Shown one piece after another: positions 37,839-49,721 of a stretch of 64,000 nt of DNA (its first letter is position 1; each line of letters opens with the position of its first letter). Both the position numbers and the translations under genes were made by a program. Below the pieces are notes generated by a model. It ran no database searches. It was given only the letters and a program-made list of their open reading frames with translations, and had not been told where the DNA came from. The stretch is from Ophiocordyceps camponoti-saundersi (nom. inval.) (Eukaryota > Ascomycota > Sordariomycetes > Hypocreales > Ophiocordycipitaceae), in NCBI GenBank assembly GCA_003339415.1, contig PDHQ01000113.1:40519-104518 (forward strand). The letters are read 5' to 3'.

Positions 37839-39892
37839 CGACGACAGGACAAAAAAAAACAGGATTGCAAGGACAGGACGCTGTATAATTCGGCGGAGAC
37901 ATGATGGATGGCCTGTACAATACATAATGGGGCAACTTTTTTTTTCACTTTCTTTCTTTTCCCTTTCACGGGGCCTTGAGACTTGAGAGTTGGTCTCACA
38001 CCCCTTATTTTCTTTCTTTCGTTGTTGTTTTCTTTCCTCTACCTCCTTTTTTTTCCCCTTTCTTTGCTTTTCCAGCGGGAGAGACGAGTCGGGACGGCTT
38101 GGACGGTGGGATTCCATTTTGTGTCGGGAACTGGGGTTACAGGCTGAAGAGGAGGGGAAGGGAAGGGAAGGGGGGGACTGGTTATGGAAGGGTACACGGT
38201 TGATGAGGTTCTGGGGCTACGCTATGGATGATAGTCAGTGTCTCGGGAAATGACTCTTTATGTGAAGAGAGGGGGGTCTTTTTTTTTTTATTTCTCTCAA
38301 AGAACACAATAAAAGGAGGGGCTCGAGAAGACTGAGGCCAGACGATGAAGAAGCAGTCGATAACAAGTCTGTATGTAAAAGAGACACATGGCTGGGTTCA
38401 ACTTGAGCCGTGTTTTACGGCGAGGTGACGTGTGTAAGAGACGGACGGCGTGTATGGGGTGAGACGGGGCGAGTGTCGCAACGAGTCTTTAAAAGGGTTC
38501 ATGGGGTGTCTGGGCTACTGATACGCTAATAAGGGGGAGGGGGGGGATTGGAATGGCGGGGGGGGGGGGGTAGTATGGAAGTTTCCCATTGACAAGGACC
38601 AAGAGAGAGAGAGAAAGATGATGAGGGGGGGGGAAAGGAGGTAGGTTGAATTCGGAGAGGACATGTCCCGATGGAAGGGTAGCCCAGCTTTACGTGCGAG
38701 ACGAACAAGGGGGGTGGAGGGATCTCGATGGAGCAACCAACCAGCAGTTTTCGTACCATGTAGGGATGCACGATGGTAGGACCTAGTCGGGAATCAAACT
38801 GCTTACCCTACATCTTGCATTACATGCACGGGCCGACGAGAGCAAACTGGGCGCGACACCCAGGAGGGGGGGGATGACGCGTGTAATGGTGAATGAGCGG
38901 TTACCTAGGTAAGTAGTTGAGTGCCGAAGTAGGCGGGTATAATAAGGAAAAGCAATAGGCGAGAAGAAAAGGGGGATATAAACGGGATAGATGAATTTTT
39001 TTTTGCCCCCCCGGGCGCAGTGTCAAACCCCGGTTCGGTCCACATCAATATGTTGCATTGAGGAGGATGCATGTGACGGCCGTGGGCTGTGAGCCATATC
39101 TTGGTACGTGCATACTGGTGCGGTGGTGCATCATAAAGTGGCTTTTTTTAAAAAAAAAAGGAAAGATAATAATTGGAGACTGAATAATGAAAGCGGCTTC
39201 ATCTTCATCTTCGTCTCGTTACATGAGAGGTTAAGTCAACCGTTGGAGAGAAGAGCGACTCGTTAGTTGCCGTGCTGCATGGAAGACTGCATACATACAT
39301 ACACGTTCGTGGAAGCGGGTAGAGTTAGCCCCTGGTTGGGTAGTAGGTTGGTGTAGTAGGTTGGTAGGTCGGTAGGTGATACCACTTACTAACGTGCTGC
39401 CGTTTCCTCCCAACACCCGCCAAAGACCGCTGTAGAAAGGGAAGAAAAACAAGCCTGTAATTTGTGTTATCTTCGCCCAGGGTCTTGCTGGTGGGGCTCG
39501 TCTGCTTACCTGACTGGTGGGGAAAAAGAAGGAGGGCACGTCCGGACTCCGGCCCGACCCCCCCCCCCCCCCCCCAAATTGCCGCCTCTCCCCTACTATT
39601 CCGTCTCTGGTTTCCTGCTTCCTCTCTCTCTCTCTTTTCGTTATTCATGCTCCGTCGGACGAACTCTTGTCACCTTCTCCTCTTTCCCTCTTCCTTCTCT
39701 TCCCCCCTTGGATCCCAAATGTCGGGCCATGCCCCCCTATCGTCGCGGAGATTGGGAACAACATTGATAAACGAGAGCGGCTCGAGGGCCTCCCCCTCTC
39801 CCCCATAATATCCCGTCCTCCTCCTCTTCCTCCCGTCCCTTTTCCTTCCTGTTCCTGCTCTTACCGACGAATCGTGCCATCCTTCCGCAGCC
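37839..39892. other. Intergenic region with homopolymer tracts
   Basis: No gene is supported. The sequence is rich in T, G and C homopolymers (for example 38280-38290, 38559-38571, 39559-39576) and GGTA/TAGG repeats near 39340-39375. It probably holds the 3' UTR of the phosphodiesterase gene and the promoter of the alcohol oxidase gene. Confidence 0.45.
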
Positions 39893-42464
39893 ATGGAGGC
39901 TCAGAAGCCCGTGGCCATGGCGATGCCGCCCCTGCCCTCGGACCACTTCATGTCACCCGATCAGTGGCAAGTCTTCTTCGCCATCATGGACGCCTGCATC
40001 CCCGCCGTCGCCTCCGCCGCCGCCACGTCCGACTCGGACATGCTCCTCATCGAGGACTCTCGCTTTCAGGCCGCTCTCGAGCGCGCCGGAAGCACTATAC
40101 CCGGCCCGACGGCGAAGCGCGATCTCGAGGCCTTGCTGGCTTACCGCCCTTCCCGAGACCCTGCCTTCCGCGCCGGCTGTGTCCGCGCCCTGGCACGGTC
40201 ACCATCTAGGGACCGTCTGGCCAATATAATGTATCTGTTAAGGTTGGTCTCGTGTTTTTTTTTCCCTTTTTAGCTGGTGCACTTCGGCCTCTGACATCTT
40301 CCCCTCTCAGTACGCGTTTCGGAAGCCTGCTGTTGACGGGTTATTGGTACCCCATCACACAGCAGCCCGCCGCCGTCCGCGAGGCCGTCATGCGCTCATG
40401 GCACGACTCCCGTCTCCTTCCGCTGCGCACCATGGCAAAGGGCCTTTGCGGCATGGCTCTCATGACCGACGCCGTCACCAGCCCCCATTTCAGCCAGATG
40501 TCGGGCTACAGCGACGTGCCCGGCAACTGGAGGGCTGGCCCCGGCTTTCCCTTTTCCTTCATCAACATCGAGAGCGGGGACGACATATACGAGCTCTCGA
40601 CCGACGTCGTCGTCGTCGGATCCGGCTGTGGCGGCAGCGTCTCTGCCAAGAACCTGGCCGAGGCCGGTTACCGCGTCATCGTCGTCGACAAGGGCTACCA
40701 CTTCCCGCCCTCGCAGCTTCCCATGGCCCAGGACGCCGCTTGCGAGTACCTCTTCGAGAACGGCGGCTGCCAGTTCTCCGACGACTCGAGCATCGGTGCC
40801 ATCAGCGGCGGAGCCTGGGGTGGCGGCGGCACCGTCAACTGGAGCGTCTGCTTTCGACCACCCGAATTCGTCCGCCGCGAATGGGCCGCCTCTGGCCTGC
40901 CGCTCTTCGACTCGCCCGCCTTCGACCAGTGCCTCGACCGCGTCTGGAACTCGATAGGCGCCACCACTGATGCCATCCGCCACAACCAGCGGAACCAGGC
41001 TCTCCTCGACGGCTGCCGGCGGCTGGGTTGGAAGGCGAGCGTCGTCGAGCAGAACACGGCGGGCGAGGCGCACTACTGCGGTCAGTGTCACCTGGGCTGC
41101 GGCTCGTCCGGCAAAAAGGGCCCGACGGTGACGTGGCTGCCTGCGGCGGCCGAAGCCGGAGCACAGTTCATGGAGGGCTTCCGCGTCGACAGGGTTCTCT
41201 TCGCCGAAGACGGGGTGACGGCGACGGGCGTCGAGGGGCTGTGGACGTCGAGGGACGCCGACGGCAACGTCAGCTCGCCCCCGGAGTCGCGGGTGCAGAG
41301 GAGGGTGCGCATCGCAGCCAGCAAGGTCATCCTGGCCGGCGGCGCGCTCTGGAGCCCTGTGATGTTGATGAAAAGTGGTGTAGACGTCGGTTTAACCCCT
41401 GCCTCCCTCCGCCCTCCCGTCCTGTCTTTCACTTTTGCTGCTCCCTCTCGACGGCGTGACACTAATGAGGTTACTAAGCAGAATCGGAACGTGGGCCGCA
41501 ACCTGTACCTTCATCCATGCAACATTGTAACGGCGGCCTACAAGGAGCATATGCGGCCGTGGGAGGGCGGTATCATCACGGGCTACAGTGGCGAGTTCGA
41601 AGACTTGGACTCTCAGGGCCATGGCGTCAGACTGGAGTCGGCCTGCATGGTGGTGAGTTGAAAAGAAAAACGTTCTAGGGCCGCAAGTAGGAGAGGCGAC
41701 ATGGTGCTGACGGCGAGCAGCCATACTTGACGGTGGCGACGCAGACGTGGCACGGCGGACTAGATGCCAAACTTTTGTCGCTGAGGTACGGACACCTCAG
41801 CAGCTTCATCGCACTCACGCGCGACCGGGACACCGGACGGGTATACGTCGACGCCGAGACGGGCAAGCCGCGCATCAGCTATGCGGCGTCCGACTTTGAC
41901 AGCGGACACGCGCTCGAGGGTGTGCAGGCGCTGGCCAAGATTTGCTACGTGACGGGAGCACGAGAGATACGGGCCAGCCTGGCGGGAGCGCCGGCCTATG
42001 TGGTCGAGGACGGCGGCGAGCGGCAGCGGAAGCATGCGGCGGGAACGGACCCGGAGTTTACGGACGAGGCGTTTGGCGCGTGGCTGGCGCGTCTCCGGGC
42101 GGCAGGTAATCGTCCACCGACGGCGGTGTTCGCATCGGCGCATCAGATGGGCTCGTGCCGGATGAGCGCGGACGAGACGTCGGGCGTCGTGGACGGACGC
42201 GGTCAGGTCTGGGGCCGGCGCGGGCTGTTCGTGGCGGACGCGAGCGTCTTTCCCAGCGCGAGCGGGGTGAACCCGATGGTGACGGTCATGGCGCTGGCCG
42301 ATTGGATCTCGAGGGGGGTGGCTGCCGAGCTGGCTGAAGAGGCGGCTGTGGCGGCCGGCGAGGACGGCGAGGACGGGCAGACGTCAACGACAACGACGAC
42401 GACGGACACGACGACGACCGATACGACGATTGAGGGTGAGGCGGAGGAAAAGTTGTGGCTGTGA
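39893..42464 (+). CDS. FAO1: Long-chain fatty alcohol oxidase (GMC family)
   Basis: This flavoprotein of about 779 residues has four exons: 39893-40242, 40311-41385, 41482-41652 and 41721-42464. The FAD-binding Rossmann motif is VVVGSGCGGSVSAKNLAEAG (about residue 210), followed by the GMC signatures GGAWGGGGTVNWS and AHYCGQCHLGCGSSGKKG. The C-terminal GMC domain has HQMGSCRMSADETSGVVDGR and FVADASVFPSASGVNPMVTV. The length and N-terminal helical region fit long-chain alcohol oxidases. In yeasts these oxidise omega-hydroxy or primary long-chain alcohols to aldehydes with H2O2 release, in alkane and lipid use. The Thr/Asp-rich tail ends KLWL, which is not a standard peroxisomal signal. The second intron (96 nt) is open and in frame, so a retained form with 32 extra residues is possible. 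Confidence 0.9.
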
Positions 42465-43451
42465 ATCTCTGACGTTTCTTTTTTCTTTTTTTCTTTTCTT
42501 TTTTAATTCCCCATCAATCATGGTATCGGGTCTGTCTTTGTATTATGCATGGTAGCCATGATTTCTGTCTCCCTTCCTACCTTTCTACCTACCTCTCAAT
42601 ATCAACCTACCTACCGACCTACCTACCAAGTTAGCGACCTACCCTCCTCCTATTATCAATTTCCCCCCCTTTCTAACTCTGAGAAAAGAAGAGGCAAGTC
42701 ATGTGCGACGACGTAAATTAAAAGGGAGAAAAATAAAACCTGTCTTTAATACGGGGTCACAACATTTGGCCGAGTCAGCACCGCCTGCCGACTAGCCAGG
42801 CGGTTGCAGGGCACAGCCACCGGGCTGGCCGACGAGTCAAGTCAGCTGCTCAGGGATGATGGTAATGACGATGAGGTCTTGCTTGCGGGCCGAGGTGAGG
42901 CGAATGGGTCTGGGCGTCGTCTTGTGGAGGTATGGATGTAGAATGACGAGGGGATTAAGGAGAGAAAAAGAAAGGATAGGTGTTTGTGTGTTTGTGAAGG
43001 TGGTAAGAGAGGGATATGAGATATGGTCTACGGATATGGTCTACGGATATGATCTATGGATGAGTATTCATAGGATATGGGGTTTGATACCTGGAGTGAG
43101 AGAGCGAGTGAAGAGTGAGTGAGGGGACCACTCACCTTTACATAGGGATTCAGCCACTGCACATGTGCATGTCCGCGTATATTTGATTGTAGTATCCGTC
43201 GGTATGATTGCATTTATATGTGGTAGTGGTAGTGGTGAGAGAAGAGATGCCCCTACAACGTACATACATACATACTAAGCTAGGTAGGTAACGAGTATTC
43301 GTTAGTAGTGCACGACTTACTGGGCAGTGAGTGAGAGTGAGTGAGAGTGATTGTGCGGGTGGTTACCTGTAGACTGCAGTTGACTGGTAGCAGACATCAC
43401 CGTATCCGCAGACGGTGACGACGTTGACGGATAACGGCGCCGACGGCCTAC
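42465..43451. other. Spacer left of the retroelement
   Basis: No gene is supported. It contains CTAC/TACC repeats (42576-42630) and a short tandem GGATATGGTCTAC-type repeat at 43019-43050. GTGAGTGA repeats lie near 43326-43350. Base composition is normal right up to the retroelement border. Confidence 0.45.
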
Positions 43452-43456
43452 CATGG
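43452..43456. repeat. Target-site duplication, left copy (CATGG)
   Basis: CATGG lies immediately before the first base of the left LTR. An identical CATGG follows the right LTR at 48761-48765. Confidence 0.85.
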
Positions 43457-43619
43457 TATTGAGGCACGCACTCTGTCACGGATCGGGCAGTGATATTGCT
43501 AATGCTAAGTCTAACTCTAGTAGCCCCTCTATACTAATTTAGTATATCTAATATACTAACCTAACCGGGCTTAAGCCCTAAGTAGGGCATAGCTTAGATA
43601 TAGGGTATATTATATAATA
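43457..43619 (-). repeat. LTR, element 3' copy (163 bp)
   Basis: It aligns without gaps to 48598-48760, with about 17 differences, all C/T or G/A. Read on the minus strand it is the 3' LTR. It is preceded on that strand by a short polypurine tract (AGGGGCGG, complement of 43620-43627). Confidence 0.9.
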
Positions 43620-44639
43620 CCGCCCCTAAGGCTAGGCAGGCTAAAGAATAACTATCGTAATATTATTTCTTAGTATTTAGGCTATTAAAGCCGCCCCTAT
43701 TCCTTAGTATAGCTAAATTTAGCTAGCGTACGAATTACTAATATTTATTCGCTTATAAACCCTTCGTAAGGCTATCTATAATTATATTTTCCGTATTAAT
43801 TTATTATAAATTAAAAAAGCTTATTTAATATTTTTAGATAATCTATTTATATCGTAAATTAATATGCCTAATACGTGCCTTATTAAGCGGGTTAATTATA
43901 GCTAACTTTACGTTCTAGCTATTAGTAAATATTATAAGAGGCCTCTTTTATTTATAGCTAGCGTTTTGAATAATATTAGAGAGCTAGATTATTATAAGCT
44001 TAGTAGGCGTAAGGGCTATAAATTCAGCCTCTATATTACTTATAGTAATAAGGGTTTAACGCTTTAAGCGCTACGCGATAAGGCTATTAGTAAGGAAAAT
44101 AACGAACCCGGCCGTTAAGGCGTAGGTTACCTAATTGTCCGCGAATAATATATTAGAATATATATAAAGCTAAAAGTCCTTATTATATACCGCTCTTTTA
44201 AGTATAATATTAAGAGACGGTATACTACGTAGATAGCGGAAAAGGTATTTTATTATAGCTAGATAAGTATAAGTTAAATAGGAATTTATTTCTAATAGCT
44301 TCTTAACGCTATATATAATATTAGGCCTTATATTTAAAGCTAGCTAATTTAGGCTGCCTATTTATTTCTACTATATCGTAGCCTTTATCGCGATCTTAGC
44401 CTTTTTTTAATTATAAGGAATTATATACTTTATTAGCTATAGCGTTTTCGTAAGCTTTAAATTATTAGTATTAAATAGCTTAAAAATCTTACGGGCGAAG
44501 GAGGTCTAATATATTCGAATAGTTTAGGCCTAATAGTTACGATTAAACTTTAAGCTAAGGAATTCTTAAAGTTTACTAAGATATTTAATTTTATATAATT
44601 TATTAAGAATTATAGCCTTATTATTAATCTATACTTATA

Positions 44640-44900
44640 TTAGTACTATAAGGAGGATATCGTCTATATAAAGAATAAGGAGGCTACTATTAGTATAGCG
44701 ATAAAAGTATAGTTTAGAGTTAAGTTATTTAAATCCGTAACTAGTTAGATTTTTAGCTATACGCTTAAACTACTAGCGCGGTAAGGCACGATAGCTATAA
44801 AAAGCCCTTTTTAATTAGTAAACGCGGCCCGACTTATCCTTAAAGCTATAAGGCTACTTAATAAAGATATCTTTATCTAATTTAGCGTTAATAAAAATAT
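44640..44900 (-). pseudogene. Copia reverse transcriptase remnant
   Basis: Translation of the minus strand gives recognisable copia RT blocks broken by RIP-type stops: the DKSGRVY...ALPR region, and downstream the YIDD box within LLILYIDDILLI. The order and spacing agree with one degenerate RT domain. Confidence 0.8.
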
Positions 44901-47900
44901 TTATAATATTAAATTTTACCTATTTAAGGTCCTATATTATAATAAGAGTAAGGAAGATCCGTACGGATAACTAATATACTATAATAATATATAGGTCCTT
45001 AATAAGTTAATTTATAAGATTACGATCTCCGTAAATAACTTAGTAGGCCTTCGCTATTAGATTTACGCCTTTAATTAGCTTTTCTATAAATACTTAACGC
45101 TTTAGAAGGGTTTTAGTATTATAAGGCTTAGGAACGAGCTCCTAAGCGCCCTTCTAATATAGCTTATTAAGCTTTTTCTTTATTACGGGTACCTAATATT
45201 TATCGAATTCGGGTAGCTTCTTCGTAATATAATAATTACTTAAGGTATAACTTATAAAAGTTTCCGTAGCTAAAGCTAAAAGAATTATTATAAGCGCCTA
45301 ATTAATATATTTATCCTTATTAGCGAAGGAAATATATAGCGAAGAGGGTTTAAGAACGCTAGCTAAATTAGCTTATATAAGCCTTTTCGAATATCTTATT
45401 AGCTTAGTACCGTAAAGCTCTTCTATTAAATAACGCTTACGGCGTTATATTAATTTTATTAAGGTAGAAGATAGTATTAATACCTCGCGCTTACGTAAAT
45501 ATTAAGAAAGTTATTTTTTAGGTATTAGATTAGTTAGCTAAAAGTTCTATAAATTACTAGCTAATTTATTAGGATTATTACGATTATTAATATTATAAAC
45601 TTAGCCGCTAGGAAAATTTAAGGTTATAGGCGCTATCGGTAATAATTATACTTTTTTATTAATTTCCTCGATTAATCGAAGAAGCGTATTCTTATCGAAA
45701 AACGGGCGCGGTACCTCTTTACCTTAATAAGGCGTAGGATTCGGTAAGAGAAGGTACGAAGAGTTTCCTTCTAGCGTTTTAAAATACTTTTTTAATAGCC
45801 CTATAAATTCCTCTTAAATATTCGAATTCGATATATCTAATAATCTAGCTATAGTAATTAAATATTTCCTTAATTATTTAATACTTAATATATTAAAAGA
45901 TTATAAAATATTAATACCGCTAATTTAGCTATAAGAAGTTTTCTCTTTCTTCTTATAAGGAAAAATAATAAGTTTAAATTTAATAATTTTACTTTTTTCT
46001 TCTAAATAAGCCTTAAATTTAACTAATAAGTTCTCTTTAACGGTAAGGGTATTAGTATAATTAATAAAGCGTATATCTTATATTTAAATAACGATTCCTT
46101 AATTAGGAAGCTATATCTTAAAGATATAGCTATATAGGCCCTTAATACTAATAAGATTACCCTTCTAAGCTTAAGGAGCTATTTTCTCTAACCTTACGAT
46201 TTTCTCTTTCGGCTTTATTACGTATACCGTATAGCCCTAAGCGTGCAAATAGCTAATATTATATTTATAAAGTAAATTAAGCGTCTTTATAACCTTCTTA
46301 AGAGGGCTCTTTTTACTTTTCGTAAGTAGTAAATTTATAATATATACTATTATCGATATATAATATAGCTAAAGGGTTACGGGAAGCTATATATATAGAT
46401 AAATAGCTTTTATTATCGTTAAAAGTATTCTACCGGCTTTTTTTATAAGACCGTTTTATTAAGGGTTATATAAGGTTAAATAACGTAAAACGAATCTATC
46501 TTAAAAAGCCTAGGCCTTAATTACCTCGCTCTTAAACTCTTATACGTTATTAAAAGCTATCGTAATTATAGGAATTCCTTTAGAAAAGGTATTAACCTAT
46601 CTTTTCTATCTACGAAGAAGCTTAAAAGCCTAACCTTTTAAGTTAGTAGCTATTATCTAGTAGAATCTTATAAAAGTATTAATTCCGTATAAAGAATAGC
46701 AGGCGCTGCCTATTCCTAGTAAGTTATATTTAATAATATCTTAAAAAATAATATCGAGGAACTTCGTAAGCTTTACTAGCAAATCCCTACTAATTATAAT
46801 ATTAGCTTTAGTAAATTAATAAGCCTTATATAAGAAGCTTTTAATAGTATTTTTATCGATTAGAATCCCTACCTTCTAATAAGCTAAGGTTACCTTCTTT
46901 TTACTAGCGTATATAAGACGCTTATATATAATAGTAAAATTAGCCTTTAAGCTTTTCCTTAGCGATTTATATAGTAAAGTAGCGAATACCTCGATTATAG
47001 TTTAATTACCGCCTATAGCGGTAATATAAATAACTTAAAATTAATCGTTAAGATAGTAAATATACTTTTTAGTACCTTTTTTAATAAGGAAATTCGTTTT
47101 AAGGTTAGCGATAACGCCCTTTTTTTTAGAACGCTTATACTTATTAAATTCGCTTAAATATTAAGGTAATAAAAAGCTTACGATAGAATTATCGAATTAT
47201 TATTAGGTAAATTTATCTTAACTTTACCCTCTCCTTAAAGCTATAAATCTCCGCTATTAGTAGCGCGGAAAAAATTAATTATAGTATTCTTATAAATTTC
47301 GATAAACTATTTTAAGTTATTAAATATATAACTTTTAGCTTTAAAATTATATATAATATTATCTTAAATAACGCTAGGGCTAATAGCTATAAGTTTATAT
47401 ATCTATCTAGCTTTTATAATAGCTTCTAATACTATAATCTATTTTTATTAATATTAATCTCTTAAAGGTAAGCGTAGCTTTAGATATAACTTTTAGTAAT
47501 TTTTTTCCTTATAAAGCTTACTACCCTTAGGAATAAAATATCTATAATTAAGATATTATCTTTTCTAGCTTTCTTAAGCGGGAGAAAAGGCTTTGCTATT
47601 ATAATTTCCGCGGCTATAGCTTTTATTATAGCCTTAACCTTTTCCTTAGGCGTTATCTCGCTTTTCGTTTTACTTTTTTATATTCTAATTTACGGAAAAA
47701 GTATCTTTTTTCTTATTATCGATAAGCTTAGCGTAATTCTAGAAAAAACCTAAAACCTCGTCCTTTATCGGGGGCTTTTATTTAATTAATTTATATATCT
47801 AATTTTTATATCGGGAAAATATAATAGTTTTAATAATATTAATTATAGCGCTAATAAACTATTTCTTATAAGGTTTTTTTTATTATAATATAAAGTTAAT

Positions 47901-48597
47901 TTTATAGGAGATTAAGGCGTTTTACGAAAATACTAAATATTATAAAGTTCTCCGCTTTTATAATATATATTTCCTTTATAATTAACGAGAAAGTAACTTT
48001 AAGAGCTATATTATATTTCTTCTTAATAGCTATAAAAATTTAATATACTAATTAATTCGAATTCTAGCTGCTATTACGAATTTTAAGGATTATTATAAGC
48101 TTATAATAATATATAATAAGATAATAGTAATAAATTTCCTTATCTTACTATTTCTCTATAATTATAATATTTATATCTATAAGCTTACCGCTATTAGGCT
48201 TATTAATATATTAAAATAGGCGAAATTACTTAATCGCTATCTTAATTAATATCTCCTAATATTACTAATTCTCTTAGCTTTTTAGCTTCTCTATACCTAT
48301 TAAGATTACTCTTATTTTTATATTTTTTAATAAAGTTATTATAACTTTTTTTTATAGCCTAAATAAGCTTATTATTACCTAAATAGGTAATATTTTCCTT
48401 AGCGAGGCTTATCTTAGCTTTTCTTAGCTAAAATAATTTTCTATAAACTAAGTTAAATATATTACTTACTTAAAATAATAGCGTTAGTAATATAGTAGCG
48501 TTTATTATAGCTAAGTAAATCCTAAATAGGATCTTTTATAAGGAATATCGATTATTATCGTAAAAAACGCGTAATTTAGCGCGACGGGCGTATAACC

Positions 48598-48760
48598 TAT
48601 TAAGGTATATACTCTATTACGGATCGGGTAGTAATATTGCTAATACTAAGTCTAACTCTAGTAGCCCCTCTATACTAATTTAGTATATCTAATATACTGA
48701 CCTAACCGGGCTTAAGCCCTAAGTGGGGCATAGCCTAGACATAGGGTATGTCATATAACA
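48598..48760 (-). repeat. LTR, element 5' copy (163 bp)
   Basis: This is the gap-free partner of 43457-43619. On the minus strand it is the 5' LTR, followed at 48597 downward by GGTTATACGCCCGTCGCGC. That is the position expected for the primer-binding site; I could not match it to a tRNA by eye. Confidence 0.9.
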
Positions 48761-48765
48761 CATGG
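48761..48765. repeat. Target-site duplication, right copy (CATGG)
   Basis: CATGG directly follows the right LTR and matches 43452-43456. Confidence 0.85.
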
Positions 48766-48959
48766 CACTACCAGAGTAATTATGTATGTACGAATATCCG
48801 TACAGTGGCTGTACATGTGCCTACATATGCAGCCAGCCCCAAAACTTCCCCTTCCAAGCAATGACCAGGTGAGAGAGTTCAAGTACGGATACGTCTCTAC
48901 ATACCTAGACATCGGGCTTCCTCTCGCGTGACCCCGGGGTCATCAGCCTATCGCCGAGG

Positions 48960-48992
<33 letters not shown>

Positions 48993-49721
48993 GATTCTCA
49001 CACGGACTCTGCATAATGTATCCGTATCCCGCAGGTAAGGTGGTTTGCATGTGCGAATAGGTAGCGCGGTAAGGACGAAACTGTCGCCCTTCAGCTTTCA
49101 TGTAGCCACGGCTTTGGCCAGGCAGAAGAAGGCAGGAGCTCCGATGGCTGCTGCACTATCTCCGCGCTTACCTCCAACTTTTTTTTTCTTGTCTCTGTCT
49201 CTATCTCTACGGATACCCTTCTCTCTGTCTCTCTCTGTCTCTCTCTGTCTCTCCCTGTCTCTACCTAGGTATCTGACCCTGTCTCTCTCCTCTCTGTGGT
49301 GTGAGTGTGAGCCTGTGTGTGTGTGTCTGTCTATCTATCTGTGTGCGTCCGTCGCTGCTCTATGACCTTCTTTTCTTCCTTCTTGACCTTTCTTTTTCTT
49401 CCTTCCCACACGCCCCCCCCCCTTCTCCTCCTCCTCCTCCTCCTCCTCCTCTTCTCTACCATCCATGTCCATCTCTCTCTCTGCCTACTAGTAGCCGGTA
49501 TCTTTGCGACATTTTAAAACAGCCTCTCTGCCGCTGCTTCTTCTTCCCTGATTCAACCCTCCATCTTCTTTCTCTCTCTTCTTCCTGTATCTTTCATTTC
49601 ATTTTCCATTTTTCTTTCTCTCGTTTCTCTTCTTCTTCTTTGCTTCTTCCATCACCTTTCCTCCTTTGCTCTCTCTAATCAGCCAAGACCCTCACCTCCT
49701 TCCATCGACTCCCTCGATAGC
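48766..49721. promoter_or_regulatory. Pyrimidine-rich promoter region
   Basis: No gene is supported. From about 48960 to 49680 the plus strand is dominated by CT/TCTG repeats, a CCT array (49423-49450) and CTT runs. Long CT tracts like this are common in fungal promoters and 5' leaders. It leads directly to the ATG of the 314-residue protein. Confidence 0.45.

Larger units (their letters stand above)
43457..48760 (-). mobile_element. Complete but RIP-inactivated Ty1/copia retrotransposon
   Basis: This 5,304-bp element has 163-bp LTRs and a 5-bp CATGG target duplication. It contains no long open frame and is extremely AT-rich, while CpG sites survive and CpA/TpG are nearly absent. That is the mark of repeat-induced point mutation. 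On the minus strand, reverse transcriptase remnants can still be read through stop codons. KDKSGRVY then ALPR (around 44760-44870) correspond to the copia RLKKALYGLKQSPR region. LLILYIDDILLI (YIDD codons 44659-44670) is the polymerase active-site box. The reverse transcriptase lies near the element's 3' end, as in copia elements (protease-integrase-RT-RNase H). The minus-strand end reads TGTTATATGAC, as expected for an LTR start. Confidence 0.9.

Noticed and set aside
43457..48760. AT-rich island as a centromere fragment or CRISPR-like array
   Set aside because: LTRs, target-site duplication and copia RT remnants explain the whole island.
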